DNA of 19,885 nt from Saprospiraceae bacterium UBA2365 (GCA_002344345.1 DDTL01000193.1:1-19885); one strand, 5' to 3'; shown: positions 8,018 to 16,253, counted from the stretch's first letter. Notes: generated by a model not told the origin, from the letters alone. Numbers and translations: made by a program.

Positions 8018-8827
8018 TTACCCTTTGTAAATCAACTGGCTGGTAATTTTCTCACCGGATGAATCGCTGATCATCACTTTGTAAAGACCTTTTCCCAATT
8101 GTGAAACATCAATTTTCTCGCCTTTTACATACTCTTTAACTTCAAGCTGAAGTTTTCCTGCCAGGTCAAAAACCATGATCCTTTCTACATTTTCAGCATT
8201 TGTTTGAATGAAGTTATGAGCCGGGTTTGGGAAAACAATGACCTTAGCTATTTGATCTCCGGTATCATCGGTCGAAGTTGTATTGTTAAATGGTAACGTT
8301 TTAACCAGGGTTCCATGTTTATCACCTGTGGTGGTACCATTCAAATTGGCTGAAAGACCGGCAATGTAAAACTTGATATTGCCTTTGTCGGATGCCGGTG
8401 AATTCCAGTGAAAATAGTAAAGTCCTGATGTAGATGGGCTTGAGTGAACCAGGTATTTTCTGGACAACATATTGATCTCCCTGATATTGGAAGGTAGCTT
8501 TGACCAGACACCCATATTGGAATTCGTCAACTCATCAAGACAAACCAGCTGGAAACCATATCCTTTAGGGGTATTGGTTCCGCTGACCCTAAGCCTGACG
8601 ATATAGGTTTGGCTAGGCTGATAGGTACTTACGATCAATGAATCCTGGGTCATCAGGTCGATATCTACTGTAGTGACGTAATTTCCGGTACCGTGACACA
8701 TATTACATGAAGTGCCGGTTTCTCCCGGAGCGCCGGTCAAAGGACTCTGAGGTCCGCCTGAATTGGATGTAAATAATAAATAGGCAATTCCCAATCCGGC
8801 TAAAAGAAAGATAATTCTGAAGATCAT
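8018..8827 (-). CDS. Secreted CxxCH protein with choice-of-anchor V/reeler-like domain and T9SS C-terminal domain
   Basis: I chose the ATG at 8825-8827 (269 residues), because it places a hydrophobic signal segment (residues 2-20) at the N-terminus. A GTG at 8858-8860 would add 11 residues. After 'LTGAPGETGTS' comes C41-N-M-C44-H45, a single c-type haem-binding motif. A beta-rich domain of about 150 residues follows, resembling the choice-of-anchor V/reeler-like proteins of Bacteroidota. Residues 196-269 are a classic type A T9SS sorting domain: 'VFPNPAHNFI', 'VFDLAGKL', 'DVSQLGKGLYKV' and a short basic end. The protein should therefore cross the outer membrane by the type IX system and be anchored or released at the surface. 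Whether haem is actually attached is inference. The substrate is unknown. Confidence 0.85.
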   Translation of the reverse strand: MIFRIIFLLAGLGIAYLLFTSNSGGPQSPLTGAPGETGTSCNMCHGTGNYVTTVDIDLMTQDSLIVSTYQPSQTYIVRLRVSGTNTPKGYGFQLVCLDELTNSNMGVWSKLPSNIREINMLSRKYLVHSSPSTSGLYYFHWNSPASDKGNIKFYIAGLSANLNGTTTGDKHGTLVKTLPFNNTTSTDDTGDQIAKVIVFPNPAHNFIQTNAENVERIMVFDLAGKLQLEVKEYVKGEKIDVSQLGKGLYKVMISDSSGEKITSQLIYKG

Positions 8828-8860
8828 GATGTTTATTTTGATTAGTAAACAATTTGTCAC

Positions 8861-9513
8861 AGGTCTTGTTCAAAATTGTTTTTCTTCCAAAACAAAAAAT
8901 AAAATGCGTCCCCTTAAATTTTTTGGAAATAAAAATAATCAATAATTAATCAACAGATTATTATATTTATTATTAAAAAAAAAGAGGCGCTATGTCGTTC
9001 AGTATGGGTAAAAAAAACAACTTAAATATTTGACTTTGGATTTTCGGATATAAAATTGAAGTGTTCAGGCATAATATTTTTTGGATTTCGTCCTTTTTTC
9101 TTGATAAAAAAGGACCAAAAAATCAAGTTTCATTAAGGCGATTGCCAAGGCACCGCTCACTCCCGGGCTTGCATGCTTTTTTAACCGGTTGAGGTAGTTT
9201 TATTTTGGTATCTTGCTGGTACCAATGAAAGGAATCCAATCTTAAGTTCAGTAGTGGCTCGTCCGGTTAACGCAATTCCAGCCCTTCGTTCACTATCGCT
9301 GGTAATGAAACTTTCCAAGCAATGCTTCGTTGAAAAATCTTACATTCCTAAAAAAATCAAGATAAGATCTTGGTTATTTATGTGGCTACAATTAATTGAT
9401 AAGTTATACCCACGCGATTCAACATAGAGCCATAAAAGAAATAATATTCTGACTCTTTCTATAGGTAAATTAGGACTAAACGCTGTTTTGGTTGTGAAAA
9501 ATGAGAGAACTGG
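8861..9513. other. Non-coding spacer with hairpin and paired inverted repeats
   Basis: I see no convincing gene in this 650-base stretch. A strong hairpin at 9090-9115 has a 10-bp stem, GTCCTTTTTT/AAAAAAGGAC, around a six-base loop. It is extended outward by a second TTTTTTG/CAAAAAA pairing (9077-9083 with 9116-9122). Further inside are TTAACCGG (9181-9188) facing CCGGTTAA (9263-9270), and AGTTTCATTA (9126-9135) facing TAATGAAACT (9303-9312). The organisation suggests a degenerate dispersed element, and its wording resembles intergenic repeats I associate with other Bacteroidota. That resemblance is from memory and unverified. The hairpin could also act as a terminator. Confidence 0.5.
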
Positions 9514-10665
9514 TCAACCGATCTTTCTTTCTTTCCATTGATATTTCCTGAACGTTAACGACAACATGCCTATCAGCAAGAAATAAAAAGGGTAAAGCAA
9601 GCTGGAAAAAAGGAATTGGCCTGGCCCGATCTTTTGCCTGTAAAAATTGCTGATACTTTTTATAAAGCTATAATCCACAGTCAGTTTGATGAACAAAACC
9701 ATTGAAACCAAATACAAAAAAGCTACATGCCAGATTGCAAAAAAGAAATTAAACACAAGCATTAGGTTGACCAAAAAAACGAAAGCTGCCGTGAACAGCA
9801 AAGAAGGATTTTTGTATTTGGGGGTTTTGGAAGCCCAACGAATCCTCTGCCAGAAAAACTCTTTAAAGGTCTTTTCCGGTTTGGTCAATACATAAGAATC
9901 ACAGGATTTCAAAAAATGAATATTTTTAGCATTTGCTTTAGCCAAAGCCTGCACCAAAAACATATCATCTCCGGATGCCACCATTTTTGTTCCTTCCAAA
10001 TCCGCTTTGAGATATGCATTTTTCGAATAGCTCATATTGGCACCATTTCCCATATAATGCCACCCTGAGTACATGCCCGCACCTGTCAGTCCCATGTTTA
10101 CTAAAAAGTCGACTTTCTGAAAAGATGTCAGCCAATTACCGGATCCATCAATAAATACCGGGCCGGCAGTAAAAACTGCTTTATTATGATCAAACATCAG
10201 AACGTGATCCTGTATCCAGTGATTTGCTACCTTGCAATCAGCGTCGGTTTGGAGTATGAGTTCACCCTTTGCTTGCTGCAAAGCCGCTTCAATCCCCATT
10301 TTTTTAAACGATTGACTGAATTCGGAACGGATGAAATGCTTAAGCTCGATCAGTTTCAGGCCAGGCATTCCTAATTTTTGAAGAATAGCGACACTTTCAT
10401 CTTCAGAATGGTCATCAACGTAAATGATCTCAAAAAGGTGTGCCGGATAACTATTGCCAATAATGCTATTGAGACATGTCGGCATGTTCTTAGCCTCATT
10501 CCTGCCAACAATTACAACTGAAACGAATGTTCCCGATTCACTTTTGCTCCCATGGTCTAAATTTGGTATCTTCAGCCAAAAGTATCGGTATAAAAGTATG
10601 AGGCCACCATAAATCAGCGTAATGAATAATGAAAACAAAGACCAATAAGGTATCATACTTTGCAT
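9514..10665 (-). CDS. Membrane glycosyltransferase family 2 protein
   Basis: The 383-residue enzyme would transfer a sugar from a nucleotide-sugar donor at the cytoplasmic face of the inner membrane. An N-terminal helix (residues ~7-30) precedes a GT-A fold with 'VSVVIVGRNEAKN' (48-60) and 'YVDDHS' (82-87). The metal-binding D141-A-D143 and 'GDD' (232-234) come next. Q273-R-I-R-W277 is the Q(x)xRW motif of processive-type family 2 enzymes. Three or four helices follow (about 288-340 and 350-372). The length and layout fit enzymes acting on lipid or polysaccharide acceptors; the actual sugar and acceptor cannot be inferred. It lies 50 bases after the 154-residue membrane protein on the same strand and is probably co-transcribed with it. 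Confidence 0.9.
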   Translation of the reverse strand: MQSMIPYWSLFSLFITLIYGGLILLYRYFWLKIPNLDHGSKSESGTFVSVVIVGRNEAKNMPTCLNSIIGNSYPAHLFEIIYVDDHSEDESVAILQKLGMPGLKLIELKHFIRSEFSQSFKKMGIEAALQQAKGELILQTDADCKVANHWIQDHVLMFDHNKAVFTAGPVFIDGSGNWLTSFQKVDFLVNMGLTGAGMYSGWHYMGNGANMSYSKNAYLKADLEGTKMVASGDDMFLVQALAKANAKNIHFLKSCDSYVLTKPEKTFKEFFWQRIRWASKTPKYKNPSLLFTAAFVFLVNLMLVFNFFFAIWHVAFLYLVSMVLFIKLTVDYSFIKSISNFYRQKIGPGQFLFSSLLYPFYFLLIGMLSLTFRKYQWKERKIG

Positions 10666-10715
10666 ATCAACACCTTATAAACTATAAAGAATCAATCCCG
10701 ATTCGGCTGGAATCA

Positions 10716-11180
10716 TTATTTCGCTCCATTTTGATCCCTGAATAGTATATCATATTCTTTCTCTGTTTCCTTTACTTTGGGTAAATCAATATCCATTTCT
10801 TCATATGCGGAAAATTCTTCATGAGGACTTACCTGACCAAATTCTTTGGCTTTCGACCTGATTTTCCTGTTCAGAATTGCATTGGCCAGCATGCCCACAG
10901 ATAAAAAGGGAAATACTAAAATACTGAGTATAACAAGTATCAGACCTGTTAAAAAATTGCGGCTGATCAACCTTTTTACCATTCTTAAATACCTGAAAAT
11001 CACCTGGCGATCTATGATGAGGGTGGCTATGATCAGCACCGGACTTGCAATCCAAAGTATTTTATAAAGACTTTTGAGCAATAAAAATATGAGGAAGATT
11101 AAAATCCCCATGAACAATAAACCGATCCAGGCTTTGTTCAGACTACCTGAATCCTGAAAATAATACTTGCGTTCCTGCAT
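10716..11180 (-). CDS. Unknown membrane protein upstream of the glycosyltransferase
   Basis: I do not recognise a named family. The 154 residues begin with a polar stretch, followed by three hydrophobic regions at about residues 17-36, 41-57 and 75-103, then a charged cytoplasmic-looking tail. The tail is rich in acidic residues ('EEFSAYEEMDIDLP'). The gene lies directly upstream of the glycosyltransferase with a 50-base gap, so it probably starts a two-gene unit. A TAnnTTTG-like box on this strand at 11190-11197 lies only ten bases before the start and lacks a normally spaced TTG, so it is weak. A role in envelope glycan assembly is only guilt by association. Confidence 0.75.
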   Translation of the reverse strand: MQERKYYFQDSGSLNKAWIGLLFMGILIFLIFLLLKSLYKILWIASPVLIIATLIIDRQVIFRYLRMVKRLISRNFLTGLILVILSILVFPFLSVGMLANAILNRKIRSKAKEFGQVSPHEEFSAYEEMDIDLPKVKETEKEYDILFRDQNGAK

Positions 11181-11379
11181 TTTTTCTTACAAATTTAAAC
11201 ATCAATGTTTTGTGGTGCTAAAAAATCAGACAACTGCATTCCAAAACAAGACAAAGTTAAGTTAATAATCGAAAAGAGACCCGATTAACATGCGTTCAAA
11301 AGGAATCCAAAGATCGTATCCATAAACAAAAGTCAAAAAATCCGGGCCAAATTTACATAAGGAATTTTATTAAAATATG

Positions 11380-11409
11380 TTTGAAAAAATAAAATTTTTC
11401 GTACATTTG
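11380..11409 (+). promoter_or_regulatory. Bacteroidota-type promoter of the tRNA gene
   Basis: TTTG at 11380-11383 and TACATTTG at 11402-11409 are separated by 18 bases. This is the expected arrangement of the -33 and -7 elements for the Bacteroidota primary sigma factor. The tRNA begins 19 bases after the -7 box. Confidence 0.75.
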
Positions 11410-11427
11410 CCTCGCCTTTAGGGCGTC

Positions 11428-11501
11428 GGGCCTATAGCTCAGTTGGTTAGAGCACCTGACTCATAATCAGGTGGTCCCAGGTTCAAATCCTGGTGGGCCC
11501 A
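11428..11501 (+). tRNA. tRNA with anticodon CAT, probably tRNA-Ile2 (lysidine-modified)
   Basis: The cloverleaf folds completely. The acceptor stem is GGGCCTA/TGGGCCC, the D stem GCTC/GAGC, the anticodon stem CCTGA/TCAGG with loop CTCATAA, and the T stem CCAGG/CCTGG with loop TTCAAAT. The discriminator is A73 and the 3' CCA is not encoded. A CAT anticodon fits elongator Met, initiator Met or Ile2. The G1-C72 pair and the absence of three G-C pairs at the base of the anticodon stem argue against initiator. C4-G69 and C5-G68 are known E. coli determinants for TilS, which converts C34 to lysidine, so Ile2, decoding AUA, is favoured. Confidence 0.93.
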
Positions 11502-11508
11502 CAGAATG

Positions 11509-11541
11509 AAGCAGTTGTAAGTTTTTTACAACTGCTTTTTT
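11509..11541 (+). terminator. Rho-independent terminator of the tRNA gene
   Basis: A 12-bp perfect stem, AAGCAGTTGTAA (11509-11520) with TTACAACTGCTT (11526-11537), encloses a five-base loop. A T run continues to 11541. It starts eight bases after the tRNA, so the gene is a single-tRNA transcription unit. Confidence 0.92.
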
Positions 11542-11733
11542 GATATTAATGTAAGGGAAATCGTTTGGAAATGATTAATTTGGATTAGGAATTTTATGTT
11601 ATCCATTATTTTAAAGCAGCATGAAGTCCAATATCAACTTATTATTTTACAATCAAAAATTAATATTTGCCTAATATGAACAATGCAATTTAATTTTATC
11701 ACAACCGTTAAATTACCAATAAAGAATTAACAA

Positions 11734-12267
11734 ATGAGTATATTTACTTTTGGAGAATACAAAGGCGATATTAAATACAAAGTATTGGACGAGAGACAGA
11801 TACGAGCCAGTGCTGGCATTCTTTTTCTCATAGGATTGTTTGGCTCTATCAACGGATTTATGTTGGACAATTATATTGTGATACCATATATTTCAGGGTT
11901 TCTGCTTTTGAATTTCCTGATTGGCGTATTGGTCAATCCGAAATTCACTCCAAGCATGATCATAGGTTCATTTTTAGTCAGAAAACAATCTCCATTGTAT
12001 ATCGGTGCTGTGCAGAAAAGATTTGCCTGGTCTATGGGAATAGCTTTATCCCTGACGATTTTTATTCTTAGTTTTTACCTGCTTAATGACGTTCAATATT
12101 TTCAGCCGGTATGCATGCTTTGCATTATATGCCTGTTATTGATATATCTTGAAATGGCATTTGGGATCTGTGTGGGATGCTGGATCTATAAGTTATTATT
12201 GAAAACCAAAATCATTCCTGAGCCAAAAGAAAGACCTAACTGTATGGGTGATGCCTGTGAGGTTTAA
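11734..12267 (+). CDS. DUF4395 family cysteine-rich membrane protein
   Basis: The 177-residue protein has about four hydrophobic helices and the family end-motif 'GICVGCWIY' (residues 144-152). 'DERQIRASAG' near the N-terminus corresponds to the family's conserved 'VNENVVRLNAG'-type opening. It is unusually cysteine-rich: C127, C130 and C133 in 'CMLCIIC', C146 and C149 in 'CVGC', and C170 and C175 near the tail. Two cysteine motifs inside or beside helices suggest a thiol-redox or metal-related role, but DUF4395 has no established function. Its stop overlaps the recX stop by four bases in tail-to-tail orientation. No redox partner gene is adjacent. The spacer 11542-11733 shows no convincing promoter. 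Confidence 0.82.
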   Translation: MSIFTFGEYKGDIKYKVLDERQIRASAGILFLIGLFGSINGFMLDNYIVIPYISGFLLLNFLIGVLVNPKFTPSMIIGSFLVRKQSPLYIGAVQKRFAWSMGIALSLTIFILSFYLLNDVQYFQPVCMLCIICLLLIYLEMAFGICVGCWIYKLLLKTKIIPEPKERPNCMGDACEV

Positions 12268-12746
12268 TCACTTATTTCATCGATCAACTGTTCGATAATA
12301 TCCAATTCAAAACCCTTTAGCATTGCAAAACGGATAAGTTTTTGCCTTTTTTCGTATCCCGATCCGTCTGTCATTGAAGCATATTTTTTGTCAATAACTT
12401 GCTTGATGTGTTCCAGGTATTCATCTTCATCAATCTCATTCAAAGCTTGTTTGATGAGTGATGAATGAATTTTTTTTAACTTCAAAGCCGGAATTATTTT
12501 ATTTCTTCCCCAACCATTGATCCTGAATTTGCCCCTGACGTAAGACCTCGCATATCGTTCTTCATTTAAAAATCCATCCGTGATCAGTTCCGCCATCATT
12601 TCTTCCAGTTCATCCCCATAAACCTTCATTTCCAACAATTTGGACCTTACCTCAGCATGACATCTGTCTCTGTAGGCACAAAAATGCCGGATTTTAGCCA
12701 ATTGCTGCTCTCGTTGTGAAGTGAAATTTTTATCCGGTTTATCCAT
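12264..12746 (-). CDS. recX: RecX regulatory protein
   Basis: RecX binds RecA filaments and limits recombinase activity. The 160 residues are typical of the family and consist almost wholly of three-helix repeats. 'HFCAYRDRCHAEVRSKLLEM' matches the family opening 'LL..R.RS..EL..KL'. 'LITDGFLNEERYARSYVRGKF' is the strongest family signature. 'GWGRNKIIPALKLKKIHSSL' follows. It lies 31 bases after nadB on the same strand and is likely co-transcribed with it. recA is not in the window. The gene ends in a four-base overlap with the convergent DUF4395 gene. Confidence 0.92.
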   Translation of the reverse strand: MDKPDKNFTSQREQQLAKIRHFCAYRDRCHAEVRSKLLEMKVYGDELEEMMAELITDGFLNEERYARSYVRGKFRINGWGRNKIIPALKLKKIHSSLIKQALNEIDEDEYLEHIKQVIDKKYASMTDGSGYEKRQKLIRFAMLKGFELDIIEQLIDEISD

Positions 12747-12777
12747 ATATTACAATTCAACTGTTCACCTGACCAGG

Positions 12778-14385
12778 TCATTTATAGGTTATCTCTCTGA
12801 ATCCGAGTTTATCAGGATAGTCCGTATTAAAATGCAACCCGATGCTTTCTCTGCGCATTTGTGCACTGGAAGTGATCAGATAGCCAATTTTTATCAGATT
12901 CCGCAACTCAAACAATTGCGGTGAAACTATGGTCGATTTATACAGTTCTTCCGTTTCTAAATTTAAAAGATTGATCCTGTCAATTGCCCGTTTCAGACGG
13001 ATGTTGGTTCGCACGATCCCTACATAACTACTCATGATCTCTTTCAGTTCTTTGGTACTTTGAGTAATGAGGATCATTTCATCCGGTTCGGTGGTACCTT
13101 TGGCATTCCATAAAGGAATTCCAGTCTCTGGTTTCACCTGATCAATCATGCTTCCAACTGCTTCACTCGCATTGTCAGCAAAAACCAATGCTTCCAATAA
13201 TGAATTGGAAGCCAGTCGGTTGGCTCCATGAAGACCACTATATGTAACTTCTCCGGCAGCATACAGATTTCTGATCGATGTTGCACCTTTGTGATCTATC
13301 ACAACACCTCCGCAAATATAGTGAGCAGCAGGCACCACCGGGATCATCTGGGTCAACGGATCAATGCCTGCTTCCAGGCAGGCTTCATTAATGGTTGGAA
13401 AACTTGTGGCAAAATCGCCCGGTTCAAAATGCCTCACATCCAGAAACATAGATTCTTCACCCCGGACTTTCATTTCATGGTCTATCGCTCTGGCAACGAT
13501 GTCTCTGGGAGCAAGAGATTTTCTTTTGTCATACTTGTCCATAAATTGCTCCCCATCTCTTGTTTTGAGTATGCCACCGTGTCCTCTGACCGCTTCAGAA
13601 ACCAAAAAGTCAGGAGAATTCCGCCTTCTTGCGTCGAATAAAGCCGTCGGGTGAAATTGCACAAATTCCATGTTGGCGATCCTGCCTTTTGCCCGGTAAA
13701 CCATTGCAATTCCGTCACCTGTCGCGATCACGGGATTGGTCGTGCTTTTATAGACCTGCCCTGCTCCACCTGTTGCCAGAAAAGTGATTTTAGCCAGGTA
13801 GGTTTCTATTTCCTTGCTTTTTTTGTTCAAAGCATACGCGCCGTAACAGGTAATATCGGGCGTAACGCGGGTGACTATCCTACCCAAATGATGCTGTGTG
13901 ATCAAATCAAGCACAAAATAATGTTCAAGGATCCTGATATTTGGCAAATCGTTGCATTTTTCAGCCAATGCCCGTTGAATTTCCCATCCGGTCAGGTCTT
14001 TGAAGTGTAACACCCGGTTGGATGAATGTCCGCCTTCCCTGCCAAGCTGGTACTCATTGTCTTTATCTTTATCGAATCTGGCGCCCCAATCGATGATCTC
14101 TTTGACCCTTTGCGGGCCCTCCTTGACCACCATTTTGACGATTTCAGGATCATTCAGCCCAGCGCCGGCATCCATAGTATCATCTTCGTGCTTGGTAAAA
14201 TTATCATTATTTTCATCCCAGACAGCTGCGATGCCACCCTGAGCGTATTTTGTATTGCTTTCTGTTTCAGAGGCTTTGGTCAAAACGGTGATCTTAAGAT
14301 CAGGTCTTGCAGTGGCCATTTTTATTGCGAATGTCAAACCTCCTATCCCGGAGCCGATGACTAAAATATCGGTGGTGTGTTTCAT
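12778..14385 (-). CDS. nadB: L-aspartate oxidase
   Basis: This FAD enzyme oxidises L-aspartate to iminoaspartate, the first step of de novo NAD synthesis. At 535 residues it equals the E. coli enzyme in length. The FAD-binding 'GSGIGG' is at residues 11-16, and 'SNTKYAQGGIAAVW' lies at 43-56, with no histidine for covalent FAD linkage, as expected for NadB. 'GREGGHSSNRVLH', 'VQFHPTALF', 'EAVRGHGGIL', 'APRDIVARAID' and 'HYICGGVVID...GEVTYSGLHGANRLASNSLLEALV' complete the signature. Neither nadA nor nadC is present nearby. recX follows 31 bases downstream. A TAATTTTG box on this strand at 14457-14464 is a possible -7 element without a well-placed -33 TTG. Confidence 0.96.
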   Translation of the reverse strand: MKHTTDILVIGSGIGGLTFAIKMATARPDLKITVLTKASETESNTKYAQGGIAAVWDENNDNFTKHEDDTMDAGAGLNDPEIVKMVVKEGPQRVKEIIDWGARFDKDKDNEYQLGREGGHSSNRVLHFKDLTGWEIQRALAEKCNDLPNIRILEHYFVLDLITQHHLGRIVTRVTPDITCYGAYALNKKSKEIETYLAKITFLATGGAGQVYKSTTNPVIATGDGIAMVYRAKGRIANMEFVQFHPTALFDARRRNSPDFLVSEAVRGHGGILKTRDGEQFMDKYDKRKSLAPRDIVARAIDHEMKVRGEESMFLDVRHFEPGDFATSFPTINEACLEAGIDPLTQMIPVVPAAHYICGGVVIDHKGATSIRNLYAAGEVTYSGLHGANRLASNSLLEALVFADNASEAVGSMIDQVKPETGIPLWNAKGTTEPDEMILITQSTKELKEIMSSYVGIVRTNIRLKRAIDRINLLNLETEELYKSTIVSPQLFELRNLIKIGYLITSSAQMRRESIGLHFNTDYPDKLGFREITYK

Positions 14386-14695
14386 CTGTATTGTTAGTTA
14401 TGCAAAAAGTTGAAAGCTTAAGTAAAAATAAAACTGTTACTAATCTACTTTTCATGCAAAATTAGAAACAATAATCTGTTTAATAGACTTGAATAACGGG
14501 AAAATAAAGAATTGTTAAGAATTTATGAATATAATGCAGAAAAATACAAATATCTCTTAATTTTAGAATCTCAATCTTGATAAACTTCCAAACTGCTAAA
14601 AAAAAGTTCATAAAGGTTTTATACTTAAATAAGAAACAGATCTATCAGCGAGTGTTATGTATCGGGCTGAACTCTAAATGTCAAATACTAATATC

Positions 14696-15337
14696 ATGAA
14701 TAATAATTTACAAAAATTATTAAGTGCTTTTATTATTATTATATTTTGCTTTCCCGGGATTCGTTCCCAACAGGTATTAACTGAATCCGGCATTAAGGCT
14801 GATGAATTTATGGTTTCTGACAATACGATAAGCATACACGTCGGCGATATGTACGGTGGCGGAGTGGTAGCATGGGTAGATGAATCCGGGATGCATGGAT
14901 TGATCCTGAGCGCTATTGAATTGAGCACTGAGCAGGTATGGAGTAATGTCGAACGGGATATTAACGATCCTTCCAGATGGAAGTTCGATGGAAAAGCGAA
15001 TTCTGAGGCTATTATAACTCAACCGGGTCATCTTGACAGCGCTGCAAAACTCTGCCTGGATTATGTTAATGAAGATTACGGCACAGGCGTATTTTCAGAC
15101 TGGTATTTACCCGCCATCCAGGAATTGAAATCATTTCTACCTAATTATATGGATATTCATTTTGCCCTCATCAATGACAATAATCCGGCGACGACTCCTC
15201 CAAAGGTACCCATTTGGTCTTCAACCGAAGGCATTACATTCACTGCAAGGCTGTTTTCTCTTAATCTTGATGATGGCAATGATTATGAAGTCAACAAGTA
15301 TAGAAAAATGGGAGTTCGCGCTGTCAGGGCTTTTTAA
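14696..15337 (+). CDS. Secreted DUF1566/Lcl_C-like protein, paralogue A
   Basis: I prefer the ATG at 14696 (213 residues), which starts directly before the signal peptide 'MNNNLQKLLSAFIIIIFCFP' that ends in GIRS before QQ. An ATG at 14678 would add six residues. The mature part has the features of the DUF1566/Lcl_C group: 'GDMYGGGVVAWVDESGMHGL', 'DWYLPAIQELK', 'WSSTE' and the closing 'VRAVRAF'. These domains occur in secreted and surface proteins, and their function is largely unknown. There is no type IX sorting domain and no lipobox, so a periplasmic or Sec-secreted soluble protein is expected. A close paralogue follows on the same strand. Confidence 0.82.
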   Translation: MNNNLQKLLSAFIIIIFCFPGIRSQQVLTESGIKADEFMVSDNTISIHVGDMYGGGVVAWVDESGMHGLILSAIELSTEQVWSNVERDINDPSRWKFDGKANSEAIITQPGHLDSAAKLCLDYVNEDYGTGVFSDWYLPAIQELKSFLPNYMDIHFALINDNNPATTPPKVPIWSSTEGITFTARLFSLNLDDGNDYEVNKYRKMGVRAVRAF

Positions 15338-15522
15338 CTCTAATATAAAAATAATTAAATTATAATTGTATGATATACAGACAACAAGACAATGATCAGA
15401 TGTATATCCCATACCAAACCGTCACAACTAAAATATTGCAATATCTTAAAACAACCATGATTGGATTTCCTATGAAGTCTTCATTAAGCAGATTTTGTTA
15501 TAACTATTTCAATTACATAACC

Positions 15523-16167
15523 ATGTACATTTATTTATTTTCAATCCGTAATACATTATTTATAACGATGTTATGCATTTCCGGGATCAGTGCCCAGCAG
15601 GCGTTAACCGTATCCAGTGGAGAAGTAACCGGTAATGCGGGCACCAAAACTGTTGGAAGCATCAAAGTTGGGGATATGTACGGTGGCGGAGTAGTCGCCT
15701 GGGTCAACAAATCCGGAAACCATGGATTGATCCTGAGCGCTATTGACCTGAGTACATCGCAGGAATGGAGTAATAATAATCTTATGGAAGTCGGAGGCCA
15801 GGCGAGATGGTGGTACGATGGAAGAGCAAATTCAGTGGCAATCATAGCTCAACCCGGACATATGTATAGTGCAGCTCAACTCTGTATTGACTATGTGAAT
15901 GAAGATTATGGCACAGGTGTATTTTCTGATTGGTATTTACCTGCAATCCACGAATTGAAATCATTCCTCCCCTATTTAATGAATATCCATTTTGCACTGA
16001 TCAATGATAATAATCCTTTTACCATACCTCCCGAAATACCATTATGGTCTTCGACAGAGGATAGTATTATCACTGCAAAATTCCTGTCTCTTTCTATTAA
16101 TACTCCCGCAATTAACGTTATGCAAAAATCCAGAACCATGGCAGTTCGTGCAGTCAGAGTTTTTTAA
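15523..16167 (+). CDS. Secreted DUF1566/Lcl_C-like protein, paralogue B
   Basis: The frame is open from 15370. I choose the ATG at 15523 (214 residues) because it gives a normal signal peptide, 'MYIYLFSIRNTLFITMLCIS' ending GISA before QQ, and nearly the same length as paralogue A. Upstream ATGs at 15370 and 15472 would add 51 or 17 residues with no counterpart in A. The core is nearly identical to A: 'GDMYGGGVVAW', 'HGLILSAI' and 'VNEDYGTGVFSDWYLPAI' match. 'SFLP' followed two residues later by 'M-IHFALINDNNP' also matches. The first 25 mature residues and the segment after 'WSSTE' differ. The pair clearly arose by tandem duplication followed by divergence. Confidence 0.8.
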   Translation: MYIYLFSIRNTLFITMLCISGISAQQALTVSSGEVTGNAGTKTVGSIKVGDMYGGGVVAWVNKSGNHGLILSAIDLSTSQEWSNNNLMEVGGQARWWYDGRANSVAIIAQPGHMYSAAQLCIDYVNEDYGTGVFSDWYLPAIHELKSFLPYLMNIHFALINDNNPFTIPPEIPLWSSTEDSIITAKFLSLSINTPAINVMQKSRTMAVRAVRVF

Positions 16168-16253
16168 CTTACCGATACTAATCCTTTTTATTATTGTTGA
16201 GGGTAATACATTAAATGACAGTGTGTTAATCGTGACATTAAACATGGATTAAA

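Noticed and set aside
8703..8942. 79-codon minus-strand frame upstream of the CxxCH protein
   Set aside because: It overlaps the N-terminus of the better supported secreted protein in another frame and its translation has no recognisable features.
13228..14364. Several plus-strand open frames of 80-137 codons inside nadB
   Set aside because: All lie antisense to a full-length, motif-complete nadB and encode low-complexity cysteine/serine-rich translations. Shadow frames.
15370..15522. Extended N-terminus for DUF1566 paralogue B
   Set aside because: The extra 51 residues lack a counterpart in paralogue A and would bury the signal peptide inside the protein.
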